Of a DNA stretch of 64,000 nt, positions 26,535 to 35,230 are shown one piece after another. The stretch is taken from assembly GCF_009765865.1 (NCBI RefSeq), contig NZ_LMUQ01000025.1, positions 117,534 through 181,533 of the forward strand, read 5' to 3'. The position numbers were made by a program, and so were the translations under genes. The notes under the pieces were generated by a model. That model was not told the DNA's origin. It saw only the letters and a program-made list of their open reading frames with translations, and made no database searches. The number at the start of each line of letters is the position of its first letter. The stretch's first letter is position 1. The DNA comes from Acidisoma sp. L85. Lineage in GTDB: Bacteria > Pseudomonadota > Alphaproteobacteria > Acetobacterales > Acetobacteraceae.

Positions 26535-27353
26535 TTAGTTCACGGGTGTCGGGGCCGGAGTTTCCCCGCGATGCAGCTCGTGCTGCAGCGCATTGAGCCC
26601 AGCGCCCCCCGCCATATGGAACATGAGATCGTCCAGGCTAAGTTCCGAACGGGGCGCATCAAGCTCGACTTCACCACGCGCGAGAACCATGAAGTGGTCG
26701 CCGACCATGTAGGCGTGATGCGGGTTGTGGGTGATGAAAATAACCCCGATCCCCTGCTCTCTGGCCGCCTGAGCGATGTAGCGCAACACGATGCCCGATT
26801 GTGTCACGCCAAGCGCCGCCGTTGGTTCATCGAGGATCAAAACCCGAGCGCCGAAATGGATGGCGCGGGCGATCGCGACCACCTGTCGCTGGCCACCGGA
26901 GAGGGTACCGACGGGCTGCTCCAGATCGGACACGTTGATGCCCATCTGGCGCAACTCGACATCCGTCTTGTCCCACATCCCGGCGACATCGAGGCGTCGG
27001 AATGGCCAAGTGCCGGTGGTCATCTCCGAACCAAGGAAGAAGTTCCGCCAGATCGACATGAGCGGAACCATCGCCAAGGTCTGGTATACGGCGGAGATCC
27101 CGAGATCCAGAGCCTGGCGCGGCGAGCTGAAGTGAACGGGGTTCCCGTCGACGGCATAGACGCCTTCGTCGTGGCCATGCAGCCCGGCGATAATACTGAT
27201 GAGCGTCGATTTACCCGCTCCGTTGTCACCGAGAATGCAGGTCACCTCGCCTTGCCGAACGGATATGCTGACGTCCTTCAAAGCACTGAAATTTCCATAG
27301 CTCTTGCCAACATTGCTGAGCTGAACGATGGGCGCTGAATCATTCTTCGACAT
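26535..27353 (-). CDS. CUT2 sugar ABC transporter ATP-binding protein, single domain (set 3)
   Basis: A single-domain ATPase of about 272 residues with Walker A GDNGAGKST, signature LSGGQRQ, Walker B VLILDEPTAALG and the H-loop ITHNPHHAYMVG. Like set 1 it lacks the second domain of RbsA-type proteins. The start MSKNDSAPIVQL is a few bases after the permease stop; the longer frame overlaps the permease and is rejected. The C-terminus ends in a Pro-rich tail. Confidence 0.92.
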   Translation of the reverse strand: MSKNDSAPIVQLSNVGKSYGNFSALKDVSISVRQGEVTCILGDNGAGKSTLISIIAGLHGHDEGVYAVDGNPVHFSSPRQALDLGISAVYQTLAMVPLMSIWRNFFLGSEMTTGTWPFRRLDVAGMWDKTDVELRQMGINVSDLEQPVGTLSGGQRQVVAIARAIHFGARVLILDEPTAALGVTQSGIVLRYIAQAAREQGIGVIFITHNPHHAYMVGDHFMVLARGEVELDAPRSELSLDDLMFHMAGGAGLNALQHELHRGETPAPTPVN

Positions 27354-27358
27354 ATCAT

Positions 27359-28408
27359 TCACCTCGAGCTTGCTCGGGTACGCAACCAGCCATTGAAGAC
27401 CGTCGCCAGAAGTAGCATCGCGCCGACGAAGAACATAAACCAGTCCGGGTCCCAATCGGCATAGATCACGCCTTCCGTCGTCATGCCGAAAATAAAGGCG
27501 CCCAGGGCTGAGCCAATCGCCGAGCCATAGCCGCCCGTCAATAGACAGCCCCCGACCACCGCCGAGGCGATGTAGAGAAGTTCATTGCCGATACCAGCAC
27601 CCGATTGCACCGTGTCGTAGGCGAAGAGCATGTGCATGCCGGTGAACCACACTGAAAGGCCAACCAGCATGAACAGGCCGATCTTGACCTTTTTCACCGG
27701 AATACCCACGGCGCGTGCACTGTCGCCCTGCCCGCCCACCGCGAAGATCCAGTTGCCGACCTTGGTGCGCAACAGAACCCAGGTGCCGAGAAGTGCGAAG
27801 ATAATCCAATAGACAATGGCGATGCTGATGGTCACTCCGCCGATGGTCAGGCTCGAAGCGAAGACCGCGTGCGCTGAATTGAATCCGGTCATGCCGGATA
27901 TGTCGTCAGTCGCGACATTTCCGGTCAGAAGCTTGGTGATAGCGATGTTGAGGCCTTGGAGCATCAGGAAAGTCGACAGCGTCACCAGAAAGCTGTGGAG
28001 TTTCGTCTTCACCAGCAGATAGCCGTTGAGCGCGCCGATCCCCAGCGACAGCACCAAAGCCGCCAGAACGCCAATCCATACATTGCCGAAGACCTCGGTC
28101 GCGAAAATCGCGGCGGCAAGGGACGAAGCGGTGACCGCAACTCCGGCGCTCAGGTCGAACTCCCCACCGATCATGAGGAGTGCTACCGCCACCGCCGGAA
28201 TTCCCAGCGTTGCGGACTGATAAAGAATCGTCGTGAAAGCGGCCAACTGCCGGAACGGCGGCGCCATGACATAGAAGAAGATGAAGACGAGAATGACGCC
28301 GCCCAGCGCGCCGACTTCCGGCCGCTTGAGCACTTTCTTCCACAATGCCTGATGCGCCACCTGGCGGCGCACAAGACGAGGTTCGATTCCTTGTGTGACT
28401 GTGGTCAC
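27359..28408 (-). CDS. CUT2 sugar ABC transporter permease (set 3)
   Basis: A 349-residue RbsC-like permease with a cytoplasmic basic start, and the signature LLMIGGEFDLSAGVAVTASS around residues 78-97. The late glycine-rich YIASAVVGGCLLTGGYGSAI segment is typical. It stands between the binding protein (about 50 bp upstream) and the ATPase. Confidence 0.92.
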   Translation of the reverse strand: MTTVTQGIEPRLVRRQVAHQALWKKVLKRPEVGALGGVILVFIFFYVMAPPFRQLAAFTTILYQSATLGIPAVAVALLMIGGEFDLSAGVAVTASSLAAAIFATEVFGNVWIGVLAALVLSLGIGALNGYLLVKTKLHSFLVTLSTFLMLQGLNIAITKLLTGNVATDDISGMTGFNSAHAVFASSLTIGGVTISIAIVYWIIFALLGTWVLLRTKVGNWIFAVGGQGDSARAVGIPVKKVKIGLFMLVGLSVWFTGMHMLFAYDTVQSGAGIGNELLYIASAVVGGCLLTGGYGSAIGSALGAFIFGMTTEGVIYADWDPDWFMFFVGAMLLLATVFNGWLRTRASSR

Positions 28409-28457
28409 GTTTCCTCCCCTACGGCTTGTGCCGCCGATGTCACTCCACTGAGTCTAC

Positions 28458-29420
28458 TCAGCGCGTTCCTTGCTTGGCGAACTTCGCGACTTCATCAACA
28501 TTAGTCTTATCGACAAAGGCCGGACCGGTCAGGATAGGGCCGCCGCCGCCGACGACATCGCCATTGATCTTGTAGAGCCACAGCAGATCGATGGCCTCGT
28601 AGCCTTCAACGAAAGGCTGCTGATCAACCGCCCATTGCAGCTTGCCTTCCTGGATGAGCTTCACGGCGATAGGCGTAAGATCGAAAGTCCCCACCTTTGC
28701 CTTGCTGTTGGCCATAGTAACGGCGGTGAGTGCGGTCGGTGCGAAAGGCGCGCCGAGCGTTACGACATAGCCGACGGTCGGATCCTGCTGAAGCTTCGCA
28801 ACGATACGGGACTGGGCAGTCGCCATGTCATAGCCAGCGACATAAAGAACGACGAGGTTGCCCTTGAAGGACTTCTTGATGCCATCGCAGCGCTCTTCGA
28901 GCTGGACCGCGCCCTGCTGCTGATCGACGCAGATTGCGCTTTTGACGCCTTCGGCGTTGAGCTTCTCGCCCACCGCTTCACCAGCAACCGTCTCATCCTG
29001 CCCGACATAGGACATGAGACCCGCCTGCTTCCAATTGTCCCCGCCGGCATTGAAGCCAATAACCGGAACATTGGCTTCTTCAGCCTTCTTGACCATCGGC
29101 GACAAGGTGTCGGGGAAGGCAAGGGTCAGCGCTATGCCGTCAACATGCTGCTGCAGCACGTTGTTCACTAACTGCGCCTCGCCCGACGCGGTCGGATTGG
29201 CGAGGTAGATCAGCTTCACATTATCCTTCACCGCGGCGGCCTGGGCTCCCTTGCGGATAATGTCCCAGAAAGTGTCGCCCGGCTGGCCATGGGTGATCAT
29301 GGCGAAGCTGAAATGCGGCGCGGTGGCCGCCGAACTTGTGGCTGGGCTGAACAGGCCGGCAACGGCAAGCGCTGCACCGGCCGCGACGGCGCAGACCGTT
29401 TTCTTGTTGGTGTTAGTCAT
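28458..29420 (-). CDS. CUT2 sugar ABC transporter, periplasmic binding protein (set 3)
   Basis: With start MTNTNKKTVCAVAAG the protein has 320 residues, a signal peptide cut near SSAATA (about residue 32), and the type I binding-protein fold: FSFAMITHGQPGDTFWDIIR, then VDGIALTLAFPDT and VIGFNAGGDNW. GGAAGG upstream supports the start. It heads the leftward importer operon and is divergent from a LacI-type regulator, whose genes encode an epimerase and a dehydratase likely to use the same sugar. Confidence 0.92.
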   Translation of the reverse strand: MTNTNKKTVCAVAAGAALAVAGLFSPATSSAATAPHFSFAMITHGQPGDTFWDIIRKGAQAAAVKDNVKLIYLANPTASGEAQLVNNVLQQHVDGIALTLAFPDTLSPMVKKAEEANVPVIGFNAGGDNWKQAGLMSYVGQDETVAGEAVGEKLNAEGVKSAICVDQQQGAVQLEERCDGIKKSFKGNLVVLYVAGYDMATAQSRIVAKLQQDPTVGYVVTLGAPFAPTALTAVTMANSKAKVGTFDLTPIAVKLIQEGKLQWAVDQQPFVEGYEAIDLLWLYKINGDVVGGGGPILTGPAFVDKTNVDEVAKFAKQGTR

Positions 29421-29747
29421 TCTATTTTCCTTCCCCTTCCGCCCCGCATTATACTTCGCGGCGGAACGCATAAACATCAGATCTTCTTGCAGAATGAAAT
29501 CCCGCAGAGTTCAACTGGCGCAAAAAGTTTGAATGATCTACTGGCTCCCCTCATCTGGTTTTCTTGATTGGGCGATTGGCAGGGCATAAGGACACATCAT
29601 TCACATCATGTAAATCAAATTCTGATTTAAATCTCCCCGCAGGATATGATCACGAAGTTACGCACCGCGCCCGGGGCAAGATCATCCATAGGCAAACTGC
29701 CCAGATTGGGGTTTGACATGATGGAAAACGCATCATAGGTTTAGAGA
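29421..29747. promoter_or_regulatory. Divergent control region of transporter set 3 and the LacI-led operon
   Basis: The 327-bp gap is more AT-rich than its surroundings and holds promoters for both directions. A palindrome TAAATCA-AATTC-TGATTTA lies at 29611-29629, and a second, weaker one, ATGATG-N7-CATCAT, at 29718-29736, only 11 bp before the regulator's GTG. Either could be the operator of the LacI-type protein. No gene was found here. Confidence 0.6.
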
Positions 29748-30800
29748 GTGCCATACAGCCCCATCATCACGGCCGCTTCCCCGCCCGGAAAAACCTGGCG
29801 AGCCCCCACCATTCGCGAACTCGCACAGGCGACGGGGCTGGGAACGGCGACGGTCGACCGCGTGCTGAATAATCGCGGCGGCGTCCGGGAAGCGACGCGC
29901 CTCAAGGTTCATGATGCGCTCGCGCGGTTGAACGGTCGCCCCGTGGAGGTCGCCGACGCCATCCAGACCAAGATCGCCTTCCTGAGCGAGGCAGGGGCCA
30001 GTTTCAATAGATCGCTAGAAGACGCCATGACGAGCTACGGTGCGGCGCATCCCGAAGTCGCTTGCAGCTTCACGGGTGTGGAAACAGGATCAATCGAGGC
30101 GCCGGAACTTGCGGGCCTCATCGAGAGACTCGCGGAACATGTTGATGGCCTCGTACTCGCGGTTCCCGATGGGCTGGCGATCAGTCGCGCGGTGCGCGCC
30201 GTCATGGCGCGTGGAATTCCGGTGGTCTGCGTCACGACGGATTTACCCACATCGAATCGCCTCGCCTATGTCGGGAGCGACCAGACCAGCGCAGGGGCAA
30301 CGGCCGCCTACCTGATGGCAAGACTGCTGTGCCTCCGGCCAGGCAAGTTGCTCCTCGTCGTCAGCGCACCCTTCCGTTGCCAAGAGGAACGTGAGCTAGG
30401 GTTTCGCCGCGTTCTTCGCTCGGAGTTTCCGCAGCTCGAAGTAGAGGAGCGGGTCAGCTCGCACGACACCCACGAGCAATCATACGTCAATGTGCGAGAT
30501 TATATCCGCGAGTTCGGTGCACCAGCCGGCATTTACAACGTGGCTGCCGGCAATGTTGGCGTCGCCCGCGCGCTGCGCGAGGCTGGGCTGCAGGACGAAG
30601 TGGTCTTTATCGCCCACGAGCTCAACGCCAATTCGCGCATGCTCCTCGAATCCTCCGTGCTTGATCTTGTCATCGGTCATGATCTTGCTCGTGAGGTAGC
30701 GTTGAGCGTGGATGCGATCACCACTTACCTCCGGCAGGAATCCGTGCCCGTGATATCGCCGACGGAGGTCTGCGTCTTCACGAAATATAACTGCAATTGA
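29748..30800 (+). CDS. LacI family transcriptional regulator
   Basis: A 350-residue LacI-type repressor. The helix-turn-helix is at residues 20-45 (TIRELAQATGLGTATVDRVL), the hinge follows (KVHDALARLNGR), and a periplasmic-binding-protein-like core (KIAFLSEAGASFNRSLEDAM, VDGLVLAVPDG, LAYVGSDQTSAG) senses the sugar. The GTG start puts the usual Pro-Thr-Ile-Arg-Glu-Leu-Ala opening at about residue 19, a slightly long lead. It is divergent from importer set 3 and in line with the epimerase, dehydratase and GST genes. Confidence 0.9.
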   Translation: MPYSPIITAASPPGKTWRAPTIRELAQATGLGTATVDRVLNNRGGVREATRLKVHDALARLNGRPVEVADAIQTKIAFLSEAGASFNRSLEDAMTSYGAAHPEVACSFTGVETGSIEAPELAGLIERLAEHVDGLVLAVPDGLAISRAVRAVMARGIPVVCVTTDLPTSNRLAYVGSDQTSAGATAAYLMARLLCLRPGKLLLVVSAPFRCQEERELGFRRVLRSEFPQLEVEERVSSHDTHEQSYVNVRDYIREFGAPAGIYNVAAGNVGVARALREAGLQDEVVFIAHELNANSRMLLESSVLDLVIGHDLAREVALSVDAITTYLRQESVPVISPTEVCVFTKYNCN

Positions 30801-30915
30801 GGGGCCCTCTGGCTTTGACTCGCGGCCCGAGGATGGTGGATAGCTGTCGATAGGACAGCCGCCGGGCCGGCGCCAGAAGCCGTCGTCGCCACGTAAACAA
30901 TCGGAGGAAAGTTCA

Positions 30916-31809
30916 ATGAACAAACTCGGTGTCCACGCGTTGGTGTGGGAAAAGGGTTGGAGCCGTGACGAATGCGCCCGTGCGGTCGCGCGCTCGGCTG
31001 AGGTCGGTTATGATCTGATCGAGATAGTGGCCCTTGATCCAGAGGCGATCGATGTCGCATTTACGCGTAAGCAGCTCGAGCAGGCCGGGATCGGGGCCAC
31101 GTCTTCATTGGGGCTGGATGCGGAAAGCGATATCTCGAGCAATGACCCGGATAAGACCAAGCGCGGTCAGTTGCGCCTGGAGCAAGCGGTTGCCATGGCC
31201 CGCGACATCGGCGCCACCCATGTCTGCGGCATCCTGCACTCCGCTTTCCAGAAATATGCCGTTCCGACCACCGCCGAGGGCGTGGCCCGGTCGGTGGAAG
31301 TGCTACAGCGAGTCGCCGAAATGGCCGCGAAAAGCAGTATCACGCTCGGCTTGGAAGTCGTGAACCGCTATGAATCCAATGTGCTCAACACGGCATCCCA
31401 GGCGGTCGAAATGTGCAAGCGCATCGGGGCACCGAACGTCAAGGTGCATCTTGATGTCTATCATATGAACATAGAGGAATCCGATATCCGCTCTGCCATT
31501 ATAGAGACCGGTGATTATCTCGGCTATTTCCACACGGGAGATTCACACCGTGGCTATATGGGTTCGGGCTCGATCGACCTCGCCGGCGTTTTTCGGGCAC
31601 TCGTCAAAGCCAATTACCAGGGGCCGATCACCTTCGAGTCTTTCTCATCCCGCGTGGTCGGCCAGCCGCTCGAGGGCATCTTGGGTATCTGGCGCAACCT
31701 CTGGGAGGACGGATTCGATCTTGCCTCGCATGCCAAGCAATATACGGAAGCTCAACTCAAAGCCGCGCAGGAAGCCGAGAAACAAGCCACCCGCAGCCGT
31801 CTCGTATAG
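30916..31809 (+). CDS. Sugar epimerase of the D-tagatose/D-allulose 3-epimerase family
   Basis: The 297-residue TIM-barrel protein belongs to the xylose-isomerase-like (AP-endonuclease 2) family. All four metal ligands of ketose 3-epimerases can be placed: Glu147 (LGLEVVNRYE), Asp180 (HLDVYHMN), His206 (YFHTGDS) and Glu241 (TFESFSS), with the same mutual spacing as in D-tagatose 3-epimerase. It would swap the C3 configuration of a ketose. A GGAGG ribosome site precedes it. Its neighbours (LacI regulator, importer 3, dehydratase) make it part of a sugar pathway. Confidence 0.88.
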   Translation: MNKLGVHALVWEKGWSRDECARAVARSAEVGYDLIEIVALDPEAIDVAFTRKQLEQAGIGATSSLGLDAESDISSNDPDKTKRGQLRLEQAVAMARDIGATHVCGILHSAFQKYAVPTTAEGVARSVEVLQRVAEMAAKSSITLGLEVVNRYESNVLNTASQAVEMCKRIGAPNVKVHLDVYHMNIEESDIRSAIIETGDYLGYFHTGDSHRGYMGSGSIDLAGVFRALVKANYQGPITFESFSSRVVGQPLEGILGIWRNLWEDGFDLASHAKQYTEAQLKAAQEAEKQATRSRLV

Positions 31810-31822
31810 TCGGAGACGTTAC

Positions 31823-32995
31823 GTGAAGATCACGTCCATCGGCACGCGCATCGTCAATGCCGAAATGCGAAACTGGGTCTTCGTAAAGGTCGAGACCGAT
31901 GAGCCAGGACTTTTCGGCTGGGGCGAGGCGACGCTTGAATGGAAAACCCGCTCGGTCGTTGGCGCAATTGAGGATCTGGCGCCGCTGCTGATCGGACGTG
32001 ATCCGCGTGATATCGAACAAGCCGTGCGAGTCCTAAAGAAGCACAGCTTCTGGCGCCTCGGCGTGATTGGGATGAGTGCGGTCTCCGGGATCGAGATGGC
32101 GCTATGGGACATTTTCGGCAAACATCTGGGCGTGCCGGTTTGGCGCCTGCTTGGTGGCAAGGTTCGCGACAAGGTCCGCGTCTATACCCATCTCGGACTT
32201 GGGGACATGCGCGCGGTCTACGAAACTCTAGACGCGGCGCCACTGGTCGAGCGCGCGCATGAGGTTGTCGAGCGGGGTTACCGGGCCTTCAAGGCCGTGT
32301 TCATTCCCTACACCCACTATCACGCACCACTTCCAGAAGTGGACAAAGTGGCGCGCATGATGGAGGCACTTCGCAAGGCGGTTGGCCCGGACATCGAAGT
32401 CATGGTTGATTTCCACGGCCGGCCCGCCAGCGCCGCGGCGGCCCTTGCCTATATCGACGCGCTGGAGCCCGGCCGTCCCATGTTTGTCGAGGAGCCGGTG
32501 CCGCCAGGGGAAACCGGCGCCCTAAGGGTGGTCGCCAGTCGCACCAAGGTTCCCTTGGCGGCCGGCGAACGTCTGGTGGATCGCGCCGAGTTCCATGACC
32601 TTTTGGCAACATGGGCGGTCGATATCATTCAGCCGGACATCTGCCATTGCGGTGGTCTCCTTGAGGCCAAGAAAATTGCGGGCATGGCGGAAGCGGTTTC
32701 CGTCGGCGTGGCGCCGCACAATCCGCTGGGACCGATCGCAGGCGTCGCGGCGTTGCATTTCGCCGTGTCCACGCCCAACCATGTCATCCAGGAAGAGATG
32801 GTCGGCGCGGTGCCCTGGTATTTCGACGTCGTCCAGGGACCAATCCGCATGGTTGACGGCTTCTGGCAAATTCCGACGGCACCCGGCCTGGGTGTCGAGG
32901 TCAACGAAGCGGAATGCGCCAAACATCCCTTCCAGCCCGAGGTATTTCACACCCGCAATGCCGTCCTTGACGATGGCACGATCGTCGATTGGTAG
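31823..32995 (+). CDS. Galactonate-dehydratase-like enolase superfamily protein (MR/MLE)
   Basis: From the GTG preceded by GGAG, the protein has 390 residues. It has the mandelate racemase/muconate lactonizing capping domain and barrel. Mg ligands are Asp196 (VMVDFHGR), Glu223 (FVEEPV) and Glu249 (PLAAGER); His198 and His299 (APHNPLGP) are the acid/base residues placed as in D-galactonate dehydratase (DgoD). It should remove water from an aldonic acid to give a 2-keto-3-deoxy acid. It follows the epimerase by 13 bp. The exact aldonate is not clear. Confidence 0.88.
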   Translation: MKITSIGTRIVNAEMRNWVFVKVETDEPGLFGWGEATLEWKTRSVVGAIEDLAPLLIGRDPRDIEQAVRVLKKHSFWRLGVIGMSAVSGIEMALWDIFGKHLGVPVWRLLGGKVRDKVRVYTHLGLGDMRAVYETLDAAPLVERAHEVVERGYRAFKAVFIPYTHYHAPLPEVDKVARMMEALRKAVGPDIEVMVDFHGRPASAAAALAYIDALEPGRPMFVEEPVPPGETGALRVVASRTKVPLAAGERLVDRAEFHDLLATWAVDIIQPDICHCGGLLEAKKIAGMAEAVSVGVAPHNPLGPIAGVAALHFAVSTPNHVIQEEMVGAVPWYFDVVQGPIRMVDGFWQIPTAPGLGVEVNEAECAKHPFQPEVFHTRNAVLDDGTIVDW

Positions 32996-33056
32996 TTCAC
33001 TTCAACACACTGTTGCTCCAAAGGCCATTTCTGCCGTGTTCCAAGGGGAAAAATAG

Positions 33057-33773
33057 ATGACGAATTTTTCGGCTTTCCCGATTGCCGCCCGCTGGCCTGC
33101 CGTGCATCCGGATCGAATTCAACTTTATTCCGTGCCGACGCCAAACGGCGTGAAGGCCTCGATCGCGCTGGAAGAAATGGGCCTGACTTACGAGCCTCAT
33201 TTTATCGATATCAGCAAGAACGAGTCATTCAGCCCGGAGTTTCTCTCGCTCAACCCGAATGGCAAGATTCCGGCAATCATCGATCCGGAGGGGCCGGACG
33301 GGGTACCCTTCGGCCTGTTCGAATCGGGCGCCATCCTGCTGTACCTTGCTGAGAAAACCGGCCTGTTTCTTCCGACCGATGCGGCTCTGCGCTACGAGAC
33401 CATCCAATGGGTGTTCTTCCAAATGGCGGCGGTCGGCCCGATGTTCGGCCAACTTGGCTATTTCCACAAATTCGCAGGGCGCGAGATCGCCGATAAACGG
33501 CCGCTCGAGCGCTATCAAAACGAATCAAAACGCCTGCTCGGGGTTCTTGAAACCCGCCTCAACGATCGAAAGTGGATCATGGGCGACGACTACACGATCG
33601 CCGACATCTCCTTGCTCGGCTGGGTGCGCAACCTGATCGGGTTTTACGGCGCGGGCGATCTCGTCAATTTCGATACCCTGAAATACGTCCCAGTTTGGCT
33701 CGAGCGCGGTCTTTCGCGGCCAGCAGTCCAGCGTGGGTTGGAGATTCCAAAACGCCCGGACGTCGGCGCCTAA
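33057..33773 (+). CDS. Glutathione S-transferase family protein
   Basis: A 238-residue GST of the YghU/YfcG-like type: thioredoxin-like N-terminus (IQLYSVPTPNGVKASIALEE, then NPNGKIPAII, and the ESGAILLYLAEKTG glutathione-binding stretch) and a helical C-terminus with the GDDYTIADISLLGWV motif. Members reduce disulfides or peroxides with glutathione. It is last in the LacI-led operon and its end overlaps by four bases that of the converging channel gene. A detoxifying role for a reactive sugar product is only a guess. Confidence 0.9.
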   Translation: MTNFSAFPIAARWPAVHPDRIQLYSVPTPNGVKASIALEEMGLTYEPHFIDISKNESFSPEFLSLNPNGKIPAIIDPEGPDGVPFGLFESGAILLYLAEKTGLFLPTDAALRYETIQWVFFQMAAVGPMFGQLGYFHKFAGREIADKRPLERYQNESKRLLGVLETRLNDRKWIMGDDYTIADISLLGWVRNLIGFYGAGDLVNFDTLKYVPVWLERGLSRPAVQRGLEIPKRPDVGA

Positions 33774-35227
33774 GGGACGGCCAAAATCGCGACAGCTCCG
33801 GTTGCTCGCAAGAGTGGATCGGGCTGCAGAGCCCCGGTTGCGCCGCGGCGTAGAGCGAATGAGAAGCCTGGACCGTGCCCACCGTTCCGTTGCGGTGCGA
33901 TCTGGGAAACAAAGACTCGGCGCGCCGTCGGATCGGCAATCTCTTGCGAGATAATATCGCCGATCCGGTCTAAATCCGCCTCGCGGCTCGCGGCTCGTTC
34001 CACCGCAAATTCGGCATAGGGGCCGATGATGCCAGCAAGCCGTGATGTGAGATGCTGTAGCGCCATCCTGCGCGATGCTTGACCCGTCTCGGCCAAGGCG
34101 AATTCAGCATGGTCTGTGGTGCTGGACAGTTCGAAGCTTATCTCACGCACCGCGCCCTGAAGTAGGATACAGCGGCAGCCTTCCAGCCGGTTCGGTACAA
34201 CGATGCGCTCCCCCGCCGCGTACAGCAGCAGAGTCCCGATCTCTAACGCAGTCTCCGCTGTCAGGCCGCCGCCGGTCGCGGCGGACAGATGCTCCTCCGT
34301 CTCACGCAACAGACGCGAAAGCTCTTCCTTTCGCGACTGCGGTGCAAATCCCCAAGCCAAATACCGAGTGTCGGTCGAAGGAATTATCGGCACCGGCCAC
34401 TCGATACCTTCACGTTGGAAGGCGTACCAGAGCCGACCGAGAACCTGCTCCTCCACCTCGACGCGATCCTCGAAGGAACGAATCCAATACCGCACGCGAT
34501 AATGCGCCTGCGCGACTTCAGGTTTGAAGACTGCCGGCGCCACCAGAACCGGCAGGCCGACCGCCACCATGGTGAGGTCCGTCACGATCGTCCCGACCAG
34601 AGCGCTGATTCGTTGCGGCTCGACGGTAATCGGCGCGACGACGGTGACTTCCACGCGCAGCGGTGCCCCGCGCGCTACCATTTCGATAGTGCCGTCCAAA
34701 ATGCGCGAACTCGACATCACGACGAGCGAACCATCGGTCTTTCTTGCAGTCACGGAACGCCAGCCGATCGCGGTCACGATGATGGCCTCGCCGTTCTGGA
34801 TGACGCCGTCGCCGATTCTCAGCACGCGGTCTGCATGGAGTGTGAATCCGGCGATCAGGCCGCCGAGGGTCGATTGCAGTGCCAGCCCGATGATCGCCGT
34901 CAGCACGGCAGACGTCGCGAGTACCGTCGTGATATCGACCCCGAAATGGGCCAGAACCGCGGCAAGGCCTGCAATGCCCAAAAGCGCATAGATTCCGGCA
35001 CGCTCAAACCCGGTCGGCTGTGCCGCGAGCAGAGTTGCGATTCCGATACCGATTACCGCTTCAGCAGCGAGAACGACACAGATCACCGCCGTTACCAGGG
35101 AGGCAGCGACATTCAGCATGAAGGCGAGCGTTCCGCCAAACAGCGCGAATTGCTGCGCAATGCCCTGGTACCACCAAAGGGCCACGCATAGCGCGACCAG
35201 AACGGCAAGCGCCCGCAAGCGTGACAT
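33770..35227 (-). CDS. MscS-family mechanosensitive ion channel
   Basis: The 485-residue inner-membrane protein has four or more N-terminal spans. The pore-lining MscS segment is around residues 100-135 (TTVLATSAVLTAIIGLALQS, then TLGGLIAGF), and a beta-domain follows (RIGDGVIQNGEAIIVTAIGW, KTDGSLVVMSSSRI). The C-terminal 170 residues are an added cytoplasmic region with no clear domain, perhaps for control. Its start is three bases after the stop of the heme-sensor gene, so the two are co-expressed. A role in osmotic relief, perhaps gated by a signal, is the inference. Confidence 0.88.
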   Translation of the reverse strand: MSRLRALAVLVALCVALWWYQGIAQQFALFGGTLAFMLNVAASLVTAVICVVLAAEAVIGIGIATLLAAQPTGFERAGIYALLGIAGLAAVLAHFGVDITTVLATSAVLTAIIGLALQSTLGGLIAGFTLHADRVLRIGDGVIQNGEAIIVTAIGWRSVTARKTDGSLVVMSSSRILDGTIEMVARGAPLRVEVTVVAPITVEPQRISALVGTIVTDLTMVAVGLPVLVAPAVFKPEVAQAHYRVRYWIRSFEDRVEVEEQVLGRLWYAFQREGIEWPVPIIPSTDTRYLAWGFAPQSRKEELSRLLRETEEHLSAATGGGLTAETALEIGTLLLYAAGERIVVPNRLEGCRCILLQGAVREISFELSSTTDHAEFALAETGQASRRMALQHLTSRLAGIIGPYAEFAVERAASREADLDRIGDIISQEIADPTARRVFVSQIAPQRNGGHGPGFSFALRRGATGALQPDPLLRATGAVAILAVP

Positions 35228-35230
35228 CGC

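Noticed and set aside
25878..27338. A 486-codon plus-strand open frame crossing an SDR gene and the ABC ATPase gene
   Set aside because: It overlaps two well-supported genes in other frames, including the terminator hairpin between them, and has no recognisable domain.
28376..28400. GGTTCGATTCC-like string that resembles a tRNA T-arm
   Set aside because: It lies inside the coding start of a permease gene and no acceptor, D or anticodon stem can be built around it.
28448..28461. CTGAGT-CT-ACTCAG palindrome near the stop of binding protein 3
   Set aside because: The arms are short and separated by only two bases, too tight for a hairpin; it overlaps coding sequence and is likely chance.
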